This document shows positions 22,967-30,470 of a stretch of DNA of 64,000 nucleotides, in pieces. Every line of letters starts with the position of its first letter. The stretch's first letter is position 1. The notes under the pieces are model-generated. The model was not told where the DNA came from. It did not search any database and saw only the letters and a program-made list of their open reading frames with translations. A program made the position numbers and the translations under genes. Origin of the DNA: Sinosporangium siamense (GTDB lineage Bacteria > Actinomycetota > Actinomycetes > Streptosporangiales > Streptosporangiaceae); assembly GCF_016863435.1 (NCBI RefSeq), contig NZ_BOOW01000012.1, forward strand, positions 186,001 to 250,000, written 5' to 3'.

Positions 22967-23602
22967 ATGGGTGAAATGTCGCGAACGGATCCGCCGGGGG
23001 CCGGTAGATCTGGACGGATCGGCATCGGGCTCCAGCTCGACGCCACACACCTCAAGATCCTTGAGGTCCTGCGCGAACACGGCCGCATCTCCGTCGCCGA
23101 ACTGGCCGAACGCGTCGGCATCTCCCGCGCCAACGCCTACACCCGCTTCGAGGCCCTCCGCGCCGACGGCGTGATCAAACGCTTCACCCTGGAGGTCGAC
23201 CACGTCCGGGCCGGGCTCGGCATCACCGCCCTGATCTTCGTGACCGTCCGGCAGCAGATGTGGAAGCAGTTCCGCGCCCAGCTCGCCCAAATGCCCGAGG
23301 TCGAGTACTGCGCCATCACCACCGGCCAGCACGACGCCATGATCCAGGTGAGAATGTCCGACGTCGCCGCCGTACACGCCATGGTGACCGATCGCCTCGC
23401 CAACATCCCTGCCGTCAAGGCCACCGAGACCGTCTTCATCCTGGACGAAGTGCTCCACCGCCCTTACGTCCTCCCCAGCGACCAGCCGGCCCGCACGGCC
23501 ACCACCCCCCGCCCGGAACCCCGCCGCCGCGAACCGGTCCCGTTGGGCAAGATGCGCTTCGTCGGCGCCGCCGAGGGCCGCGCGACCCTCCAGCGGGACT
23601 GA
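22967..23602 (+). CDS. Lrp/AsnC-family transcriptional regulator
   Basis: I choose the ATG at 22967, six bases after GAGAGG, giving 211 residues; an ATG at 22952 would add five residues without a ribosome site. The protein has the AsnC helix-turn-helix (LDATHLKILEVLREHGRISVAELAERVGISRANAYTRFEALRADGVI), a linker KRFTLEVDHVRAGLG, and the ligand-binding RAM domain (TALIFVTVR, VEYCAITTGQHDAMIQVRMSD, VKATETVFILDEVL). Such proteins sense amino acids. A 50-residue Pro/Arg-rich tail (ATTPRPEPRRREP) is longer than usual. It lies divergent to the peptide transporter operon, so regulation of peptide uptake by an amino acid is a fair inference. Confidence 0.9.
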   Translation: MGEMSRTDPPGAGRSGRIGIGLQLDATHLKILEVLREHGRISVAELAERVGISRANAYTRFEALRADGVIKRFTLEVDHVRAGLGITALIFVTVRQQMWKQFRAQLAQMPEVEYCAITTGQHDAMIQVRMSDVAAVHAMVTDRLANIPAVKATETVFILDEVLHRPYVLPSDQPARTATTPRPEPRRREPVPLGKMRFVGAAEGRATLQRD

Positions 23603-23952
23603 GAGCGGTCAGTCGGTCACGTTTCTGGGGGGATTCGGCGCCTGCCTGGGAGGTCTGCCCCAGCAGGGCGGCGAGCCGGGTCACCTGCTTCGCACCCGCG
23701 TCCACGAGGCCGTCTGCGCCCCTCGCCACGGCCTGGTCGCATGGGACGACCTGCCTTGACCCGCCCTGGTGCCCTGTCTCAACGAATCTGGCCCAAGGGC
23801 ATGCCCGCGACCTGGGACGGACCAGTCTCCATGAGACACCGTCGGTCCAGTCGTCTCCCTGAAGGTGGTCCACCGTAGGCCTGATCGCCAGCCTGATCAG
23901 TCAAGGAACGGCTGTCGCCGCATGTCCGGAATGTGCGGGCATGACGTGGGGG
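23603..23952. other. 350-bp stretch without a confident gene
   Basis: A minus-strand frame of about 145 codons covers 23436-23873 but overlaps the 3' part of the Lrp-type gene. I recognise no motif in it. It could be the remains of an old gene. No hairpin with a T-tract is seen. Confidence 0.4.
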
Positions 23953-25179
23953 TCATGCGGGTGTGGCGGGGTGTCGGAAGGTGTATTCGTGCCGGTCGAA
24001 GTCGAGGGTCCAGGTGTACTTGTCGAGGAAGGAGTGGGACAGCAGGCCGTCGATGCGCACACCTCCGAACGACGCCCAGGGCATATGCCGGGTCGGTGTC
24101 GTGGCCACGAACTGATCGCTCTGGCGCAGCGGGCCCAGGTGGATCGGCTCGTCGACGCTGAAGTGCGGGCGGGCCGCGCGAGCCCGGTGCACACCCCAGG
24201 AGCGGTATCGCCGCGCGGTCGTGTAGAGGCAGGCCTGGCGGGGCGGTGAGCCGTCCTCTTGCCCGATGTAGACCAGTCCGGAGTCGATGAAGAAATTGAG
24301 GTCCTGCCGGGTGCCGAAGCCTCCGCGGGCGAACATGTAGTGGTCCGCCCACAGGTAGAAGGGGATCCGGGCGACCTCGGGCCGGCCGTTGAGAAGCGCG
24401 AGGTGCTCCGCCGCCTGCTGTGGGTCGCGGCGTGGTGACAGGAGCAGGCGCCGGCGGGGATAGTCGATGGTGGTGAGAAAACGCTGCAGGACGTTGGTGC
24501 CGATGATGACGAGGTCCTGGTCGTCGCTTAGCGTCGGCATGGCGTCCACCGGCACATTGGTCAAGACGGCGTCGCCAAGCGTCAGTTCCTTGGCCGTCCC
24601 GGTGTAGCGGTCGGTGCGGGTCGTACCGTGGTGGTTCCTTCCGCCGTAGGTCAGCTGGATGCCCAGTGCGTCGGCGCGTGTGGTTCCCATGACGAGGAAT
24701 GTGCCGCCGGTATCGATGTGGGCGTGCACCGGGTGGCCGTTGACCGTGGCGTCCACCGCGGGCAGATAGGGCGCCAGCACGTGATCGGCGAAGGGAAGAG
24801 CGGCCGTGTGGTCGAGCCTACTGCTCAGTGGGTGATTCATCCGCGACACGAGGCCGGGAGGCGTCGGCCGCTTCCCCCGGCGCCGCTGCATGTGGTCGTA
24901 GGCCTCGGCCGGCCGGTCCAGATGCAGCAGAGCATGCGCCGCGGGTTCGTCCAGTTCCGTGCAGGCCGGATCCAGGTGGTGAAGGGTGTCGTAGTGGGTG
25001 AGCGCCTGCTCGTAGTTTCCGCGCACGTAGCCGGTCAGGAACCGGAGGTGTGCCTGCTGCCGATGGCCGGCATGTGCGGCCAGGCGCTCGGCTTCGTCGA
25101 TGTCCCCACGCGCCCAAGCCCGCCACGCGGCGCGGGCGGGCGCTCCTCGGGCGAGCCACCCGCGGGAGACCCGGCTCAT
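23953..25179 (-). CDS. Retropepsin-like aspartic protease with N-terminal TPR-like helices
   Basis: This 408-residue protein has two parts. Residues 10-130 are helical with TPR-like repeats (RAWARGDIDEAERLAAHAGHRQQAHLRF, YEQALTHYDTLHHLDPACTE). From about 145 a retropepsin-like domain begins: VNGHPVHAHIDTGGTFLVMGTTRADALGI carries the catalytic D-T-G, followed by VIIGTNVLQRFLTTIDYPRRRLLL. A second half contains FIDSGLVYIGQE, like a D-S-G partner, and GLLSHSFLDKYTWTLDFDRHEYTF, which repeats the pattern of the first. Two D-T/S-G halves in one chain suggest a pseudo-dimeric aspartic protease. There is no signal peptide. The gene overlaps by ATGA a 39-codon ORF upstream, forming a small unit. Substrate is unknown. 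Confidence 0.8.
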   Translation of the reverse strand: MSRVSRGWLARGAPARAAWRAWARGDIDEAERLAAHAGHRQQAHLRFLTGYVRGNYEQALTHYDTLHHLDPACTELDEPAAHALLHLDRPAEAYDHMQRRRGKRPTPPGLVSRMNHPLSSRLDHTAALPFADHVLAPYLPAVDATVNGHPVHAHIDTGGTFLVMGTTRADALGIQLTYGGRNHHGTTRTDRYTGTAKELTLGDAVLTNVPVDAMPTLSDDQDLVIIGTNVLQRFLTTIDYPRRRLLLSPRRDPQQAAEHLALLNGRPEVARIPFYLWADHYMFARGGFGTRQDLNFFIDSGLVYIGQEDGSPPRQACLYTTARRYRSWGVHRARAARPHFSVDEPIHLGPLRQSDQFVATTPTRHMPWASFGGVRIDGLLSHSFLDKYTWTLDFDRHEYTFRHPATPA

Positions 25180-25295
25180 GTCCCGGCCTCCTTGGCTGCC
25201 TGATCGCCTCCGGCGCTCAGGTTCTGGGCGGCCGCGATGGCGGTGAGCAGTGGGACCGGCGCCTGGGCGGCGAGTCGCTGCCTTGTCGTGTCCAT
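25176..25295 (-). CDS. 39-residue ORF coupled to the aspartic protease gene
   Basis: The ATG at 25293-25295 opens a 39-codon ORF (MDTTRQRLAAQAPVPLLT... ending KEAGT) whose TGA overlaps the protease ATG (ATGA). It has one mildly hydrophobic stretch (VPLLTAIAAAQNL). Upstream lie a -10-like GATAAT and a perfect 16-bp palindrome, so this would be the first gene of the unit. A leader for coupling or a peptide substrate for the protease are both possible. I do not recognise a family. Confidence 0.5.
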   Translation of the reverse strand: MDTTRQRLAAQAPVPLLTAIAAAQNLSAGGDQAAKEAGT

Positions 25296-25330
25296 TGGCA
25301 CTCTCAGATCCATCGAGAGATTATCTGAAA

Positions 25331-25346
25331 TTCCGGAATTCCGGAA
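25331..25346. promoter_or_regulatory. Perfect palindrome upstream of the small ORF/protease unit
   Basis: TTCCGGAATTCCGGAA is a perfect 16-bp palindrome made of two TTCCGGAA units. On the minus strand it is followed within a few bases by TTTCAGATAATCT, a plausible -10 region, and by the small ORF 36 bases further on. It is well placed to be the operator of this unit. Confidence 0.55.
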
Positions 25347-25448
25347 TAGTGTACAGGTGCCTATCGTGCGGGGGCAACGACCTCGACCTGCGCGACCGGC
25401 GGCTGTGCTCCGCGGCGGCGTTCAGGTTGCCGGTCAATGTGAGACGGC

Positions 25449-25478
25449 AGGCCTTTGGCCGGGCTCGGCCAAAGGCCT
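25449..25478 (-). terminator. Perfect 12-bp hairpin
   Basis: AGGCCTTTGGCC at 25449-25460 pairs perfectly with GGCCAAAGGCCT at 25467-25478, loop six bases. It lies downstream of the minus-strand gene ending at 25590 and upstream of the small-ORF promoter, so it most likely ends transcription of the former. Confidence 0.6.
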
Positions 25479-25589
25479 GCGAGCGAGACGAGAGTCTGCC
25501 CCGCGACTCTTCAGTCCTCTACACGCCCGCATGTGCTTGCGGGGTTTGAAAGTCGAGCCGGGAACGTCTGATCGGCTGTGCCGTACAGG

Positions 25590-25994
25590 TCAGCGGAGTT
25601 CGTCGCAAATGCTCTCGTGCAGCTTGTCGTCGCCCGCGAAGCGGAACTCCTCCACCAGGCGCAGCCGTCCGTCGCTCAAGGGCTCGATCCGGCTCGTGCT
25701 GTGCCCGCCGCTGCGGCCCCCGGCCTTCAGCAGGTGCACGTAGTCGATCTCCAGCCGGTCGCCGGCGCGCGTGCCGACGAAGCGGCCGATGGTCACGGTG
25801 TCGCCGGTATAGGTGCCCCAGACGACGCCGTCCTGCTCCTCGTAGACGAACTCGGTCGGTGTGCGGGGGTTCACCGCGCTGGCGGTGGAACTCACCATGG
25901 CGAACCGGCGTCCGTTGAGCAGGTGCCTCTCGTTGTGGAAGGCATGAGGTACATGGGAAGTCATAATGCCCATAGTGATGATATTTCCGGACAC
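25590..25994 (-). CDS. Small lipocalin-like hypothetical protein
   Basis: The 134-residue frame opens at a GTG; ATGs at 25973 or 25964 are alternative starts and one of these is likely, since the conserved part begins near LLNGRRFAMVSST. It is a beta-rich protein: FVYEEQDGVVWGTYTGDTVTIGRFVGTR, LEIDYVHLLKAGGRSGGHSTSRIEPLSDGRLRLVEEFRF. This pattern matches the widespread ~115-residue family often mislabelled N-acetylglutamate synthase, which probably folds like a lipocalin. No catalytic motif is visible. It stands alone, between the aspartic protease unit and the DUF1275 gene, with a strong hairpin downstream. Confidence 0.7.
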   Translation of the reverse strand: MSGNIITMGIMTSHVPHAFHNERHLLNGRRFAMVSSTASAVNPRTPTEFVYEEQDGVVWGTYTGDTVTIGRFVGTRAGDRLEIDYVHLLKAGGRSGGHSTSRIEPLSDGRLRLVEEFRFAGDDKLHESICDELR

Positions 25995-26304
25995 TGTTCT
26001 CAGTCCTGGACGTTCCTCCTGTCAACCGCCCCCCGGCGCAGCATCCGTCCAGCCGGGCGGGCCCTCCCGGCCCTCACACGATAAAGATCTTCGTACGGCA
26101 GAGGCCTCGTTGGCCGTTCCCGCCCGTACGAACATGGCCGTGCCGTAGGAACGTGGTGCCTTCGCCGCCCGCAGAGTCCGGCCCGCGCTCGCCCCTGGGG
26201 GTGGAAAGGATCCGTCGGACACCCTCTCGCCGGTCGTCTCCTGAGAGCCTCGTTCTCACGTCCCGCACGGTCGCGGAGGCGTCGGGGCGAGCCTGGGAGG
26301 CGAG
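25995..26304. other. 310-bp intergenic region between divergent genes
   Basis: No supportable ORF. It should hold the promoters of the divergent lipocalin-like gene and DUF1275 gene. I see a GGGAGG ribosome site just before 26305 and no clear operator. Confidence 0.5.
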
Positions 26305-27006
26305 ATGGCGTCCGATAGCGGTGGCGCGTCGTCCGTTCCCACGCGGCACCCGCTGTCGATTTTGCTGATCACGTTGACGGTGGTCAGCGGGTTCGTCGAC
26401 GCCACCAGTTATCTCGGGCTCGGCCACGTGTTCACGGCGAACATGACAGGCAACGTCATCATCGCCGGGCTCGCCACCGCGGGTGCGTCTGAGTATTCCG
26501 CGGTCAACAGCCTGCTGTCGCTGGGAGTGTTCATAATCGGCGGCATCGGCGCGGGCCGTTTGCGGGTCTTCTTCCGCGAGCGGTCGCGGGTGGCGTGGGT
26601 CCGGTGCGCGCTGGTCGCCGAGGCGTCGCTGACCGCGGCCGCCACGGTGGTCGCCTTCGTCGCCGAGGCGGCGACCTACGTGCTGATCGCCCTGCTGGCC
26701 CTGGCCATGGGCATCCGCAACGGCACCGTGCGGGCCCTCGCCGTGCCCGACCTCCCCACCACCGTCATCACCCGCACCCTGGCCGGCCTCGCCGCGGAGT
26801 CCCCCCTCGGCGGCGGCACCAACATCCGCGCGGGCCGCCGCCTCCTGGCCGTCACCGCGATGTTCACCGGCGCCCTGACCGGCGCCGCCTTGCTCCTGAC
26901 CTTCGGCCTGGCCTGGCCCCTCCTGGCCGCCACCCTGGTGGTAACCACCGCCGCCCTCCTCTACCACGAACCCGAATCGCCCCACCCACCCCCGACTACC
27001 GGCTGA
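26305..27006 (+). CDS. DUF1275 (YoaK-type) integral membrane protein
   Basis: The 233-residue protein starts after GGGAGGCGAG. It has the family signature early on: LLITLTVVSGFVDATSYLGLGHVFTANMTGNVIIAG, followed by about six hydrophobic helices (LLSLGVFIIGGIGAG, ASLTAAATVVAFVAEAATYVLIALLALAMGIRNGTVRALAVPDLPTTVITRTLAGLA and LLAVTAMFTGALTGAALLLTFGLAWPLLAATLVVTTAALLY). The ALAMGIRNGTVRALAVPDLPTTVITRTL block is the second family motif. Function is unknown. Its stop lies 11 bp inside the convergent response-regulator gene, so the two genes overlap tail to tail. Confidence 0.9.
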   Translation: MASDSGGASSVPTRHPLSILLITLTVVSGFVDATSYLGLGHVFTANMTGNVIIAGLATAGASEYSAVNSLLSLGVFIIGGIGAGRLRVFFRERSRVAWVRCALVAEASLTAAATVVAFVAEAATYVLIALLALAMGIRNGTVRALAVPDLPTTVITRTLAGLAAESPLGGGTNIRAGRRLLAVTAMFTGALTGAALLLTFGLAWPLLAATLVVTTAALLYHEPESPHPPPTTG

Positions 27007-27721
27007 CCAGGCCCGCGTCGTAGGCGAGGAGGGCGGCTTGGGTGCGGTTGGTGCAGTGGAGTTTGGACAGGAGGCGGGAGACGTAGCCCTTGACAGTGGT
27101 TTCGCTGAGGTGGAGGCGGGTGCCGATTTGGGCGTTGGAGAGGCCTTCGCCGAGGCAGGTGAGGACTTCGGTTTCGCGGGTGGTGAGGGTGGCGACAAGG
27201 GAGCGGGCCTGGTGGCGGGAGGGGGCGGCGACCGAGAAGGCGGCCAGGAGGCGGCGGGTCAGTGTGGGGGAGACGATCGCGTGGCCTTCGGCGGCGACGC
27301 GGACGATGTCGATGAGGTTTTCCGGGTCGGTGTCCTTGAGGAGGAAGCCGGCGGCGCCGGCGCGGAGGGCGCGCAGGGCGTATTCGTCCAGGTCGAAGGT
27401 GGTCAGCATGACCACCTTGGGGGAGTTCGGCAGGGCGCAGATGCGTTCGGTTGCCGTCAGGCCGTCCACGCCGGGCATGCGGATGTCCATCAGGACAACG
27501 TCTGGCTTGTGCCGTATGACGGCCTCGACCGCTTCGGCGCCGTCGTGGGCCTGGCCGACGATCTCCAGGCCGGGGGCGCGGGAGAGGATTGTGTGCAGGT
27601 GAGCGCAGACGAGGCGTTCGTCGTCGACCAATAGCACCCGGATCGGCGCGCTTACGGTGCCCGCAGGCACGCGGGCCGGCTCGTTCATGCCGTCTTCGGG
27701 CACGCGGGTCGGCTCGGTCAC
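26996..27721 (-). CDS. NarL/LuxR-type response regulator
   Basis: This 241-residue regulator has a receiver domain from about residue 27 (IRVLLVDDERLVCAHLHTIL) with phosphoacceptor Asp in VVLMDIRMPGVDG, Thr in VVMLTTFDLDEY and Lys in FLLKDTDP. Its C-terminal LuxR helix-turn-helix reads LTTRETEVLTCLGEGLSNAQIGTRLHLSETTVKGYVSRLLSKL. The GTG start overlaps the kinase stop (GTGA). The first 22 residues contain a duplicated EPxRVP motif, and the GTG of VSAPIRV may be an alternative start. It is the partner of the kinase encoded just upstream. Confidence 0.92.
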   Translation of the reverse strand: MTEPTRVPEDGMNEPARVPAGTVSAPIRVLLVDDERLVCAHLHTILSRAPGLEIVGQAHDGAEAVEAVIRHKPDVVLMDIRMPGVDGLTATERICALPNSPKVVMLTTFDLDEYALRALRAGAAGFLLKDTDPENLIDIVRVAAEGHAIVSPTLTRRLLAAFSVAAPSRHQARSLVATLTTRETEVLTCLGEGLSNAQIGTRLHLSETTVKGYVSRLLSKLHCTNRTQAALLAYDAGLVSR

Positions 27722-28863
27722 GCCGCCTCCGGGAGGGTCGCGACGACCTCGAAGCCGCCGTCGGGGGTTGTGCCGGCCTGGAAGCCGCCGCCCATGAGCT
27801 CCACCCGCTGGCGCAGGCCCAGCAGCCCGGTGCCGGAGGAGGCGGGCAGGCCGAGGGGCGGGCCGCAGGTGGGGGAGTTGCTCACGCTGACCCGGATGAG
27901 GCCATCGTGGCGCTTGAGGCGCACGGCCACGGCGGCGCCGGGGGCGTGTTTGCGAGCGTTGGTGAGGGCCTCCTGGACGACGCGGTAGGCGGTGCGGCCC
28001 AGCGCGGGCGACAGGGTGATGCCGTCGTCCTGGTGCAGCTCGACCCGCATGCCCGAGTCGGTGACCAGCCGTGACACGTCAAGCAGCGACGGCGGCGGGG
28101 CCAGGGCGGCGGGGCCCGGGTCGTGCAGCACGCCGACCACCTCCCGCAGCTCCGACAGGGCACGCCGCCCGGTGGCGCGGAGCTCCTCGGCGGCGTCGCG
28201 CACTTCGCCGGTCGGGGCGGTCATCCGCAGGGAGCCGGCCTGGAGCACCATCAGGCTCACGTGGTGGGTCACCACGTCGTGCATCTCGCGGGCGAGCCGG
28301 GTGCGCTCCTCCGACCTCGCCTGCTCGATCAGCATCATCTGCTCGCGTTCGGCCCGTTCGGCCCGCTCGGCGAGGGCGCGGTGCAGCCGCCGCTGGCTGT
28401 CGACGTAGAGGCCGAGCAGCGTGGCCGGCACGACGGCCAGGCCGGAGACCGAGATCAACTGGACGGCGGCCTCCACACTCGTCGTCTCCCACAGGTGCGC
28501 CGTGACGACCAGCGTCAGCACCGCCATCGTGATCAGCAGCCGCCGGTCCCCCCGATAGGCCCCGAGCGAATACAGCGCGAACGGCAAAGCCACCGGAACC
28601 GTCGCCGCATATCCAAGCGGCACTATCAGCGCCACCACCGCCAGTGGATGGCGCCGCCGGAACAGCAGCGCCGCCGCCGCGATCACCTGCGCCCACACCT
28701 CCAGCCCCGGAGGCGTCGGGACCATCCGCATCGGCACCGCGCCGCTGATCACCAGCGTCGAGGTGACACCGACGAACCCCACAGCGGTCGCGAGCGCGGC
28801 GTCCGCCGTGAACGCCCGGAGATCCGGCCACGGCAGGGCTGCTGGGCTGACATGCGGCTTCAC
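27718..28863 (-). CDS. NarL-type sensor histidine kinase (HisKA_3)
   Basis: I pick the GTG at 28861-28863 (KPHVSPAALPWPDL), giving 381 residues; the frame reaches 28944 but the added residues are Arg-rich and unlike the family. Four to five membrane helices fill the first ~150 residues (ALATAVGFVGVTSTLVISGAV, VIAAAALLFRRRHPLAVVALIVPLGYAATVPVALPFALYSLG, LLITMAVLTLVVTAHL). The dimerisation/phosphoacceptor motif is RTRLAREMHDVVTHHVSLMVLQAG. The ATPase domain shows VVQEALTNARKHAPGAAVAV and SGTGLLGLRQRVELMGG. There is no large extracellular domain, so the signal is probably sensed in or at the membrane. Confidence 0.9.
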   Translation of the reverse strand: MKPHVSPAALPWPDLRAFTADAALATAVGFVGVTSTLVISGAVPMRMVPTPPGLEVWAQVIAAAALLFRRRHPLAVVALIVPLGYAATVPVALPFALYSLGAYRGDRRLLITMAVLTLVVTAHLWETTSVEAAVQLISVSGLAVVPATLLGLYVDSQRRLHRALAERAERAEREQMMLIEQARSEERTRLAREMHDVVTHHVSLMVLQAGSLRMTAPTGEVRDAAEELRATGRRALSELREVVGVLHDPGPAALAPPPSLLDVSRLVTDSGMRVELHQDDGITLSPALGRTAYRVVQEALTNARKHAPGAAVAVRLKRHDGLIRVSVSNSPTCGPPLGLPASSGTGLLGLRQRVELMGGGFQAGTTPDGGFEVVATLPEAA

Positions 28864-29057
28864 GCCGCCAAGGTACCTGCCCGCGCGGCGGAGCGGAGAG
28901 CCCCGGTGGCGCGGACACGACGAAAGTAGGTGGCCTCTCCACACTTTCGCGTGCCCGCCTCACGCCTTTCGCGGCTCGTGAAGCCCGGCGCCGCCACGGG
29001 ATTCTCGGTGGACATCCCTCCCAAAGCCCCCGGGTCACCTCCGAGAAGGAACCGCTT

Positions 29058-30470
29058 ATGCACGAGCCCCCTCCCGAGGCGCGGATCTCGCGTGACGACC
29101 CCCCTCCCGAGGCGCGGATCTCGCGTGACGAGGCCCGTGCCGTACTCGGCGTGACCGGCGCCGACGACGCCCCGCCGCTGATGCGGACGCTGCGGGAGCA
29201 CGGCACCGGACTCTACTTCGTGTCGGCCCTCGGCCTGCTGGCCGTGGTGGACAATTTCATGACGCAGGCGTTCGGCGTGGTAGCGCCGGAGGTGTCGCGT
29301 TCGCTGGGCGTCGACGCCGGCACCCTGTCGGCGATCGTCGCGGCGCAGAGCATCGCGGCAGGGGTGGGCCCGCTGATACTCGCCGCTGCGTTGCGGCGCT
29401 ATCCGCGGCGGGTGCGGATCGCCCTCGCCACGGCCTTCGGCTGGAGCATCACCACCCTGTTCACCGGGCTCGTCCAGGGCCCGGCCGCGCTCACCGCGCT
29501 GATGCTGATCAACGGCGTCACCACCGGGGCGGTCGCCGTGCTGCACCCGCCGCTGCTCATGGACGCCTACCCGCCGCCGGCGCGGGTGCGCGTCATGTCG
29601 CTCTACGCCGCCTCGTCGCCGCTCGCGGGCATCCTCGCGCCGCTGCTGATCGCCGCGCTCGCCGCGTGGTCCGGGCTGGACTGGCGGGGGGTGTTCATCG
29701 TGCTCGGCGCGTTGTCGCTGGCCGCGGGGCTGTACGCCGTGGGCCTCAAGGAGCCGGAACTCGGCCGCTGGGACGCCCTCGAACTGACCAGACGGGCCGG
29801 CACCGGCCGCGTGGTCGAGGCGGAGGGGCTGTTCCGGACCCTTCGCCGTGTGTTCCGCGTCCCGTCGATCCGCCGCATGGCCGTGGGATTCACCGCGATC
29901 GGCGTGCTGGCTGTGCCGTACGGAATCTATGTTTCCACCTTCCTCGACTCCAAGTGGCATCTCACCGTCGCCGAGCGCGGCCTGTTCACCGGTGCGGCGG
30001 CAGCCCTCACGATCGTGGCGCTTGTGCTCTTCGGCAACCGGGCGGAACGGGCCTTCCAGGCCGGGCCCTCACGGTTCATGCGGCTCAGCGGCGGCGCGCT
30101 CGCCGTCGCCGCGGCGGCCTTCGGGCTGTCCACCGTCGCACCCACCTTGTGGCTGGTGTTGTCGCTGCTCGCGCTCGGGCAGGCGCTCATGGCGGTCGTC
30201 GGGCCCTGCCTGTTCACCGGGGCGCTGTCGGTGATCCGGCCCGCCGACCGGCCGCACGCGATGGCGGCCATCGGCCTCATCCTCGCCTTCGGCGGCCTCC
30301 TCGGCGCCGGGCTGCTCGTGCTCGCCGAGCTGGCCGTCGGCATCGAGGGGGCGTTGACGCTGCTTATCGTCCCGGCAGCCGCCGGATCGCTCTTCATCGC
30401 CACGATCCACCGCACGCTCATGCACGACCTTGACGCACTGATCAACGAAACGATTGGAGAATCCTCGTGA
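29058..30470 (+). CDS. Major facilitator superfamily transporter
   Basis: This 470-residue transporter starts after GAGAAGGA. It has about 12 hydrophobic helices beginning at GLYFVSALGLLAVVDNFMTQAFGVVAPEVSRSLGVDAGTLSAIVAAQSIAAG, with the cytoplasmic RRYPRRVRIALATAFG motif after helix 2-3 and a second half from VPSIRRMAVGFTAIGVLAVPYGIYVSTF. The first ~30 residues are odd: an 11-residue segment PPPEARISRDD is tandemly repeated through a 33-bp DNA duplication. Its stop overlaps the GTG of the S9 peptidase gene (GTGA), so transport and peptidase function are probably linked, for example uptake or export of a peptide. Substrate cannot be read from sequence. Confidence 0.88.
   Translation: MHEPPPEARISRDDPPPEARISRDEARAVLGVTGADDAPPLMRTLREHGTGLYFVSALGLLAVVDNFMTQAFGVVAPEVSRSLGVDAGTLSAIVAAQSIAAGVGPLILAAALRRYPRRVRIALATAFGWSITTLFTGLVQGPAALTALMLINGVTTGAVAVLHPPLLMDAYPPPARVRVMSLYAASSPLAGILAPLLIAALAAWSGLDWRGVFIVLGALSLAAGLYAVGLKEPELGRWDALELTRRAGTGRVVEAEGLFRTLRRVFRVPSIRRMAVGFTAIGVLAVPYGIYVSTFLDSKWHLTVAERGLFTGAAAALTIVALVLFGNRAERAFQAGPSRFMRLSGGALAVAAAAFGLSTVAPTLWLVLSLLALGQALMAVVGPCLFTGALSVIRPADRPHAMAAIGLILAFGGLLGAGLLVLAELAVGIEGALTLLIVPAAAGSLFIATIHRTLMHDLDALINETIGESS
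29068..29131 (+). repeat. 33-bp tandem duplication in the MFS gene start
   Basis: The segment coding PPPEARISRD occurs twice at 33-bp spacing (CTCCCGAGGCGCGGATCTCG at 29071 and 29104). It adds one 11-residue unit to the cytoplasmic N-terminus without changing the frame. Confidence 0.8.

Noticed and set aside
23436-23873. 145-codon minus frame after the Lrp-type gene
   Set aside because: It overlaps the Lrp-type gene by 167 bp and shows no family motif; kept only as a note for the 23603-23952 stretch.
26074-27198. 374-codon minus frame covering the DUF1275 gene
   Set aside because: Composition is Gly/Arg/Glu-rich and it overlaps a well-supported membrane protein and part of the response regulator.
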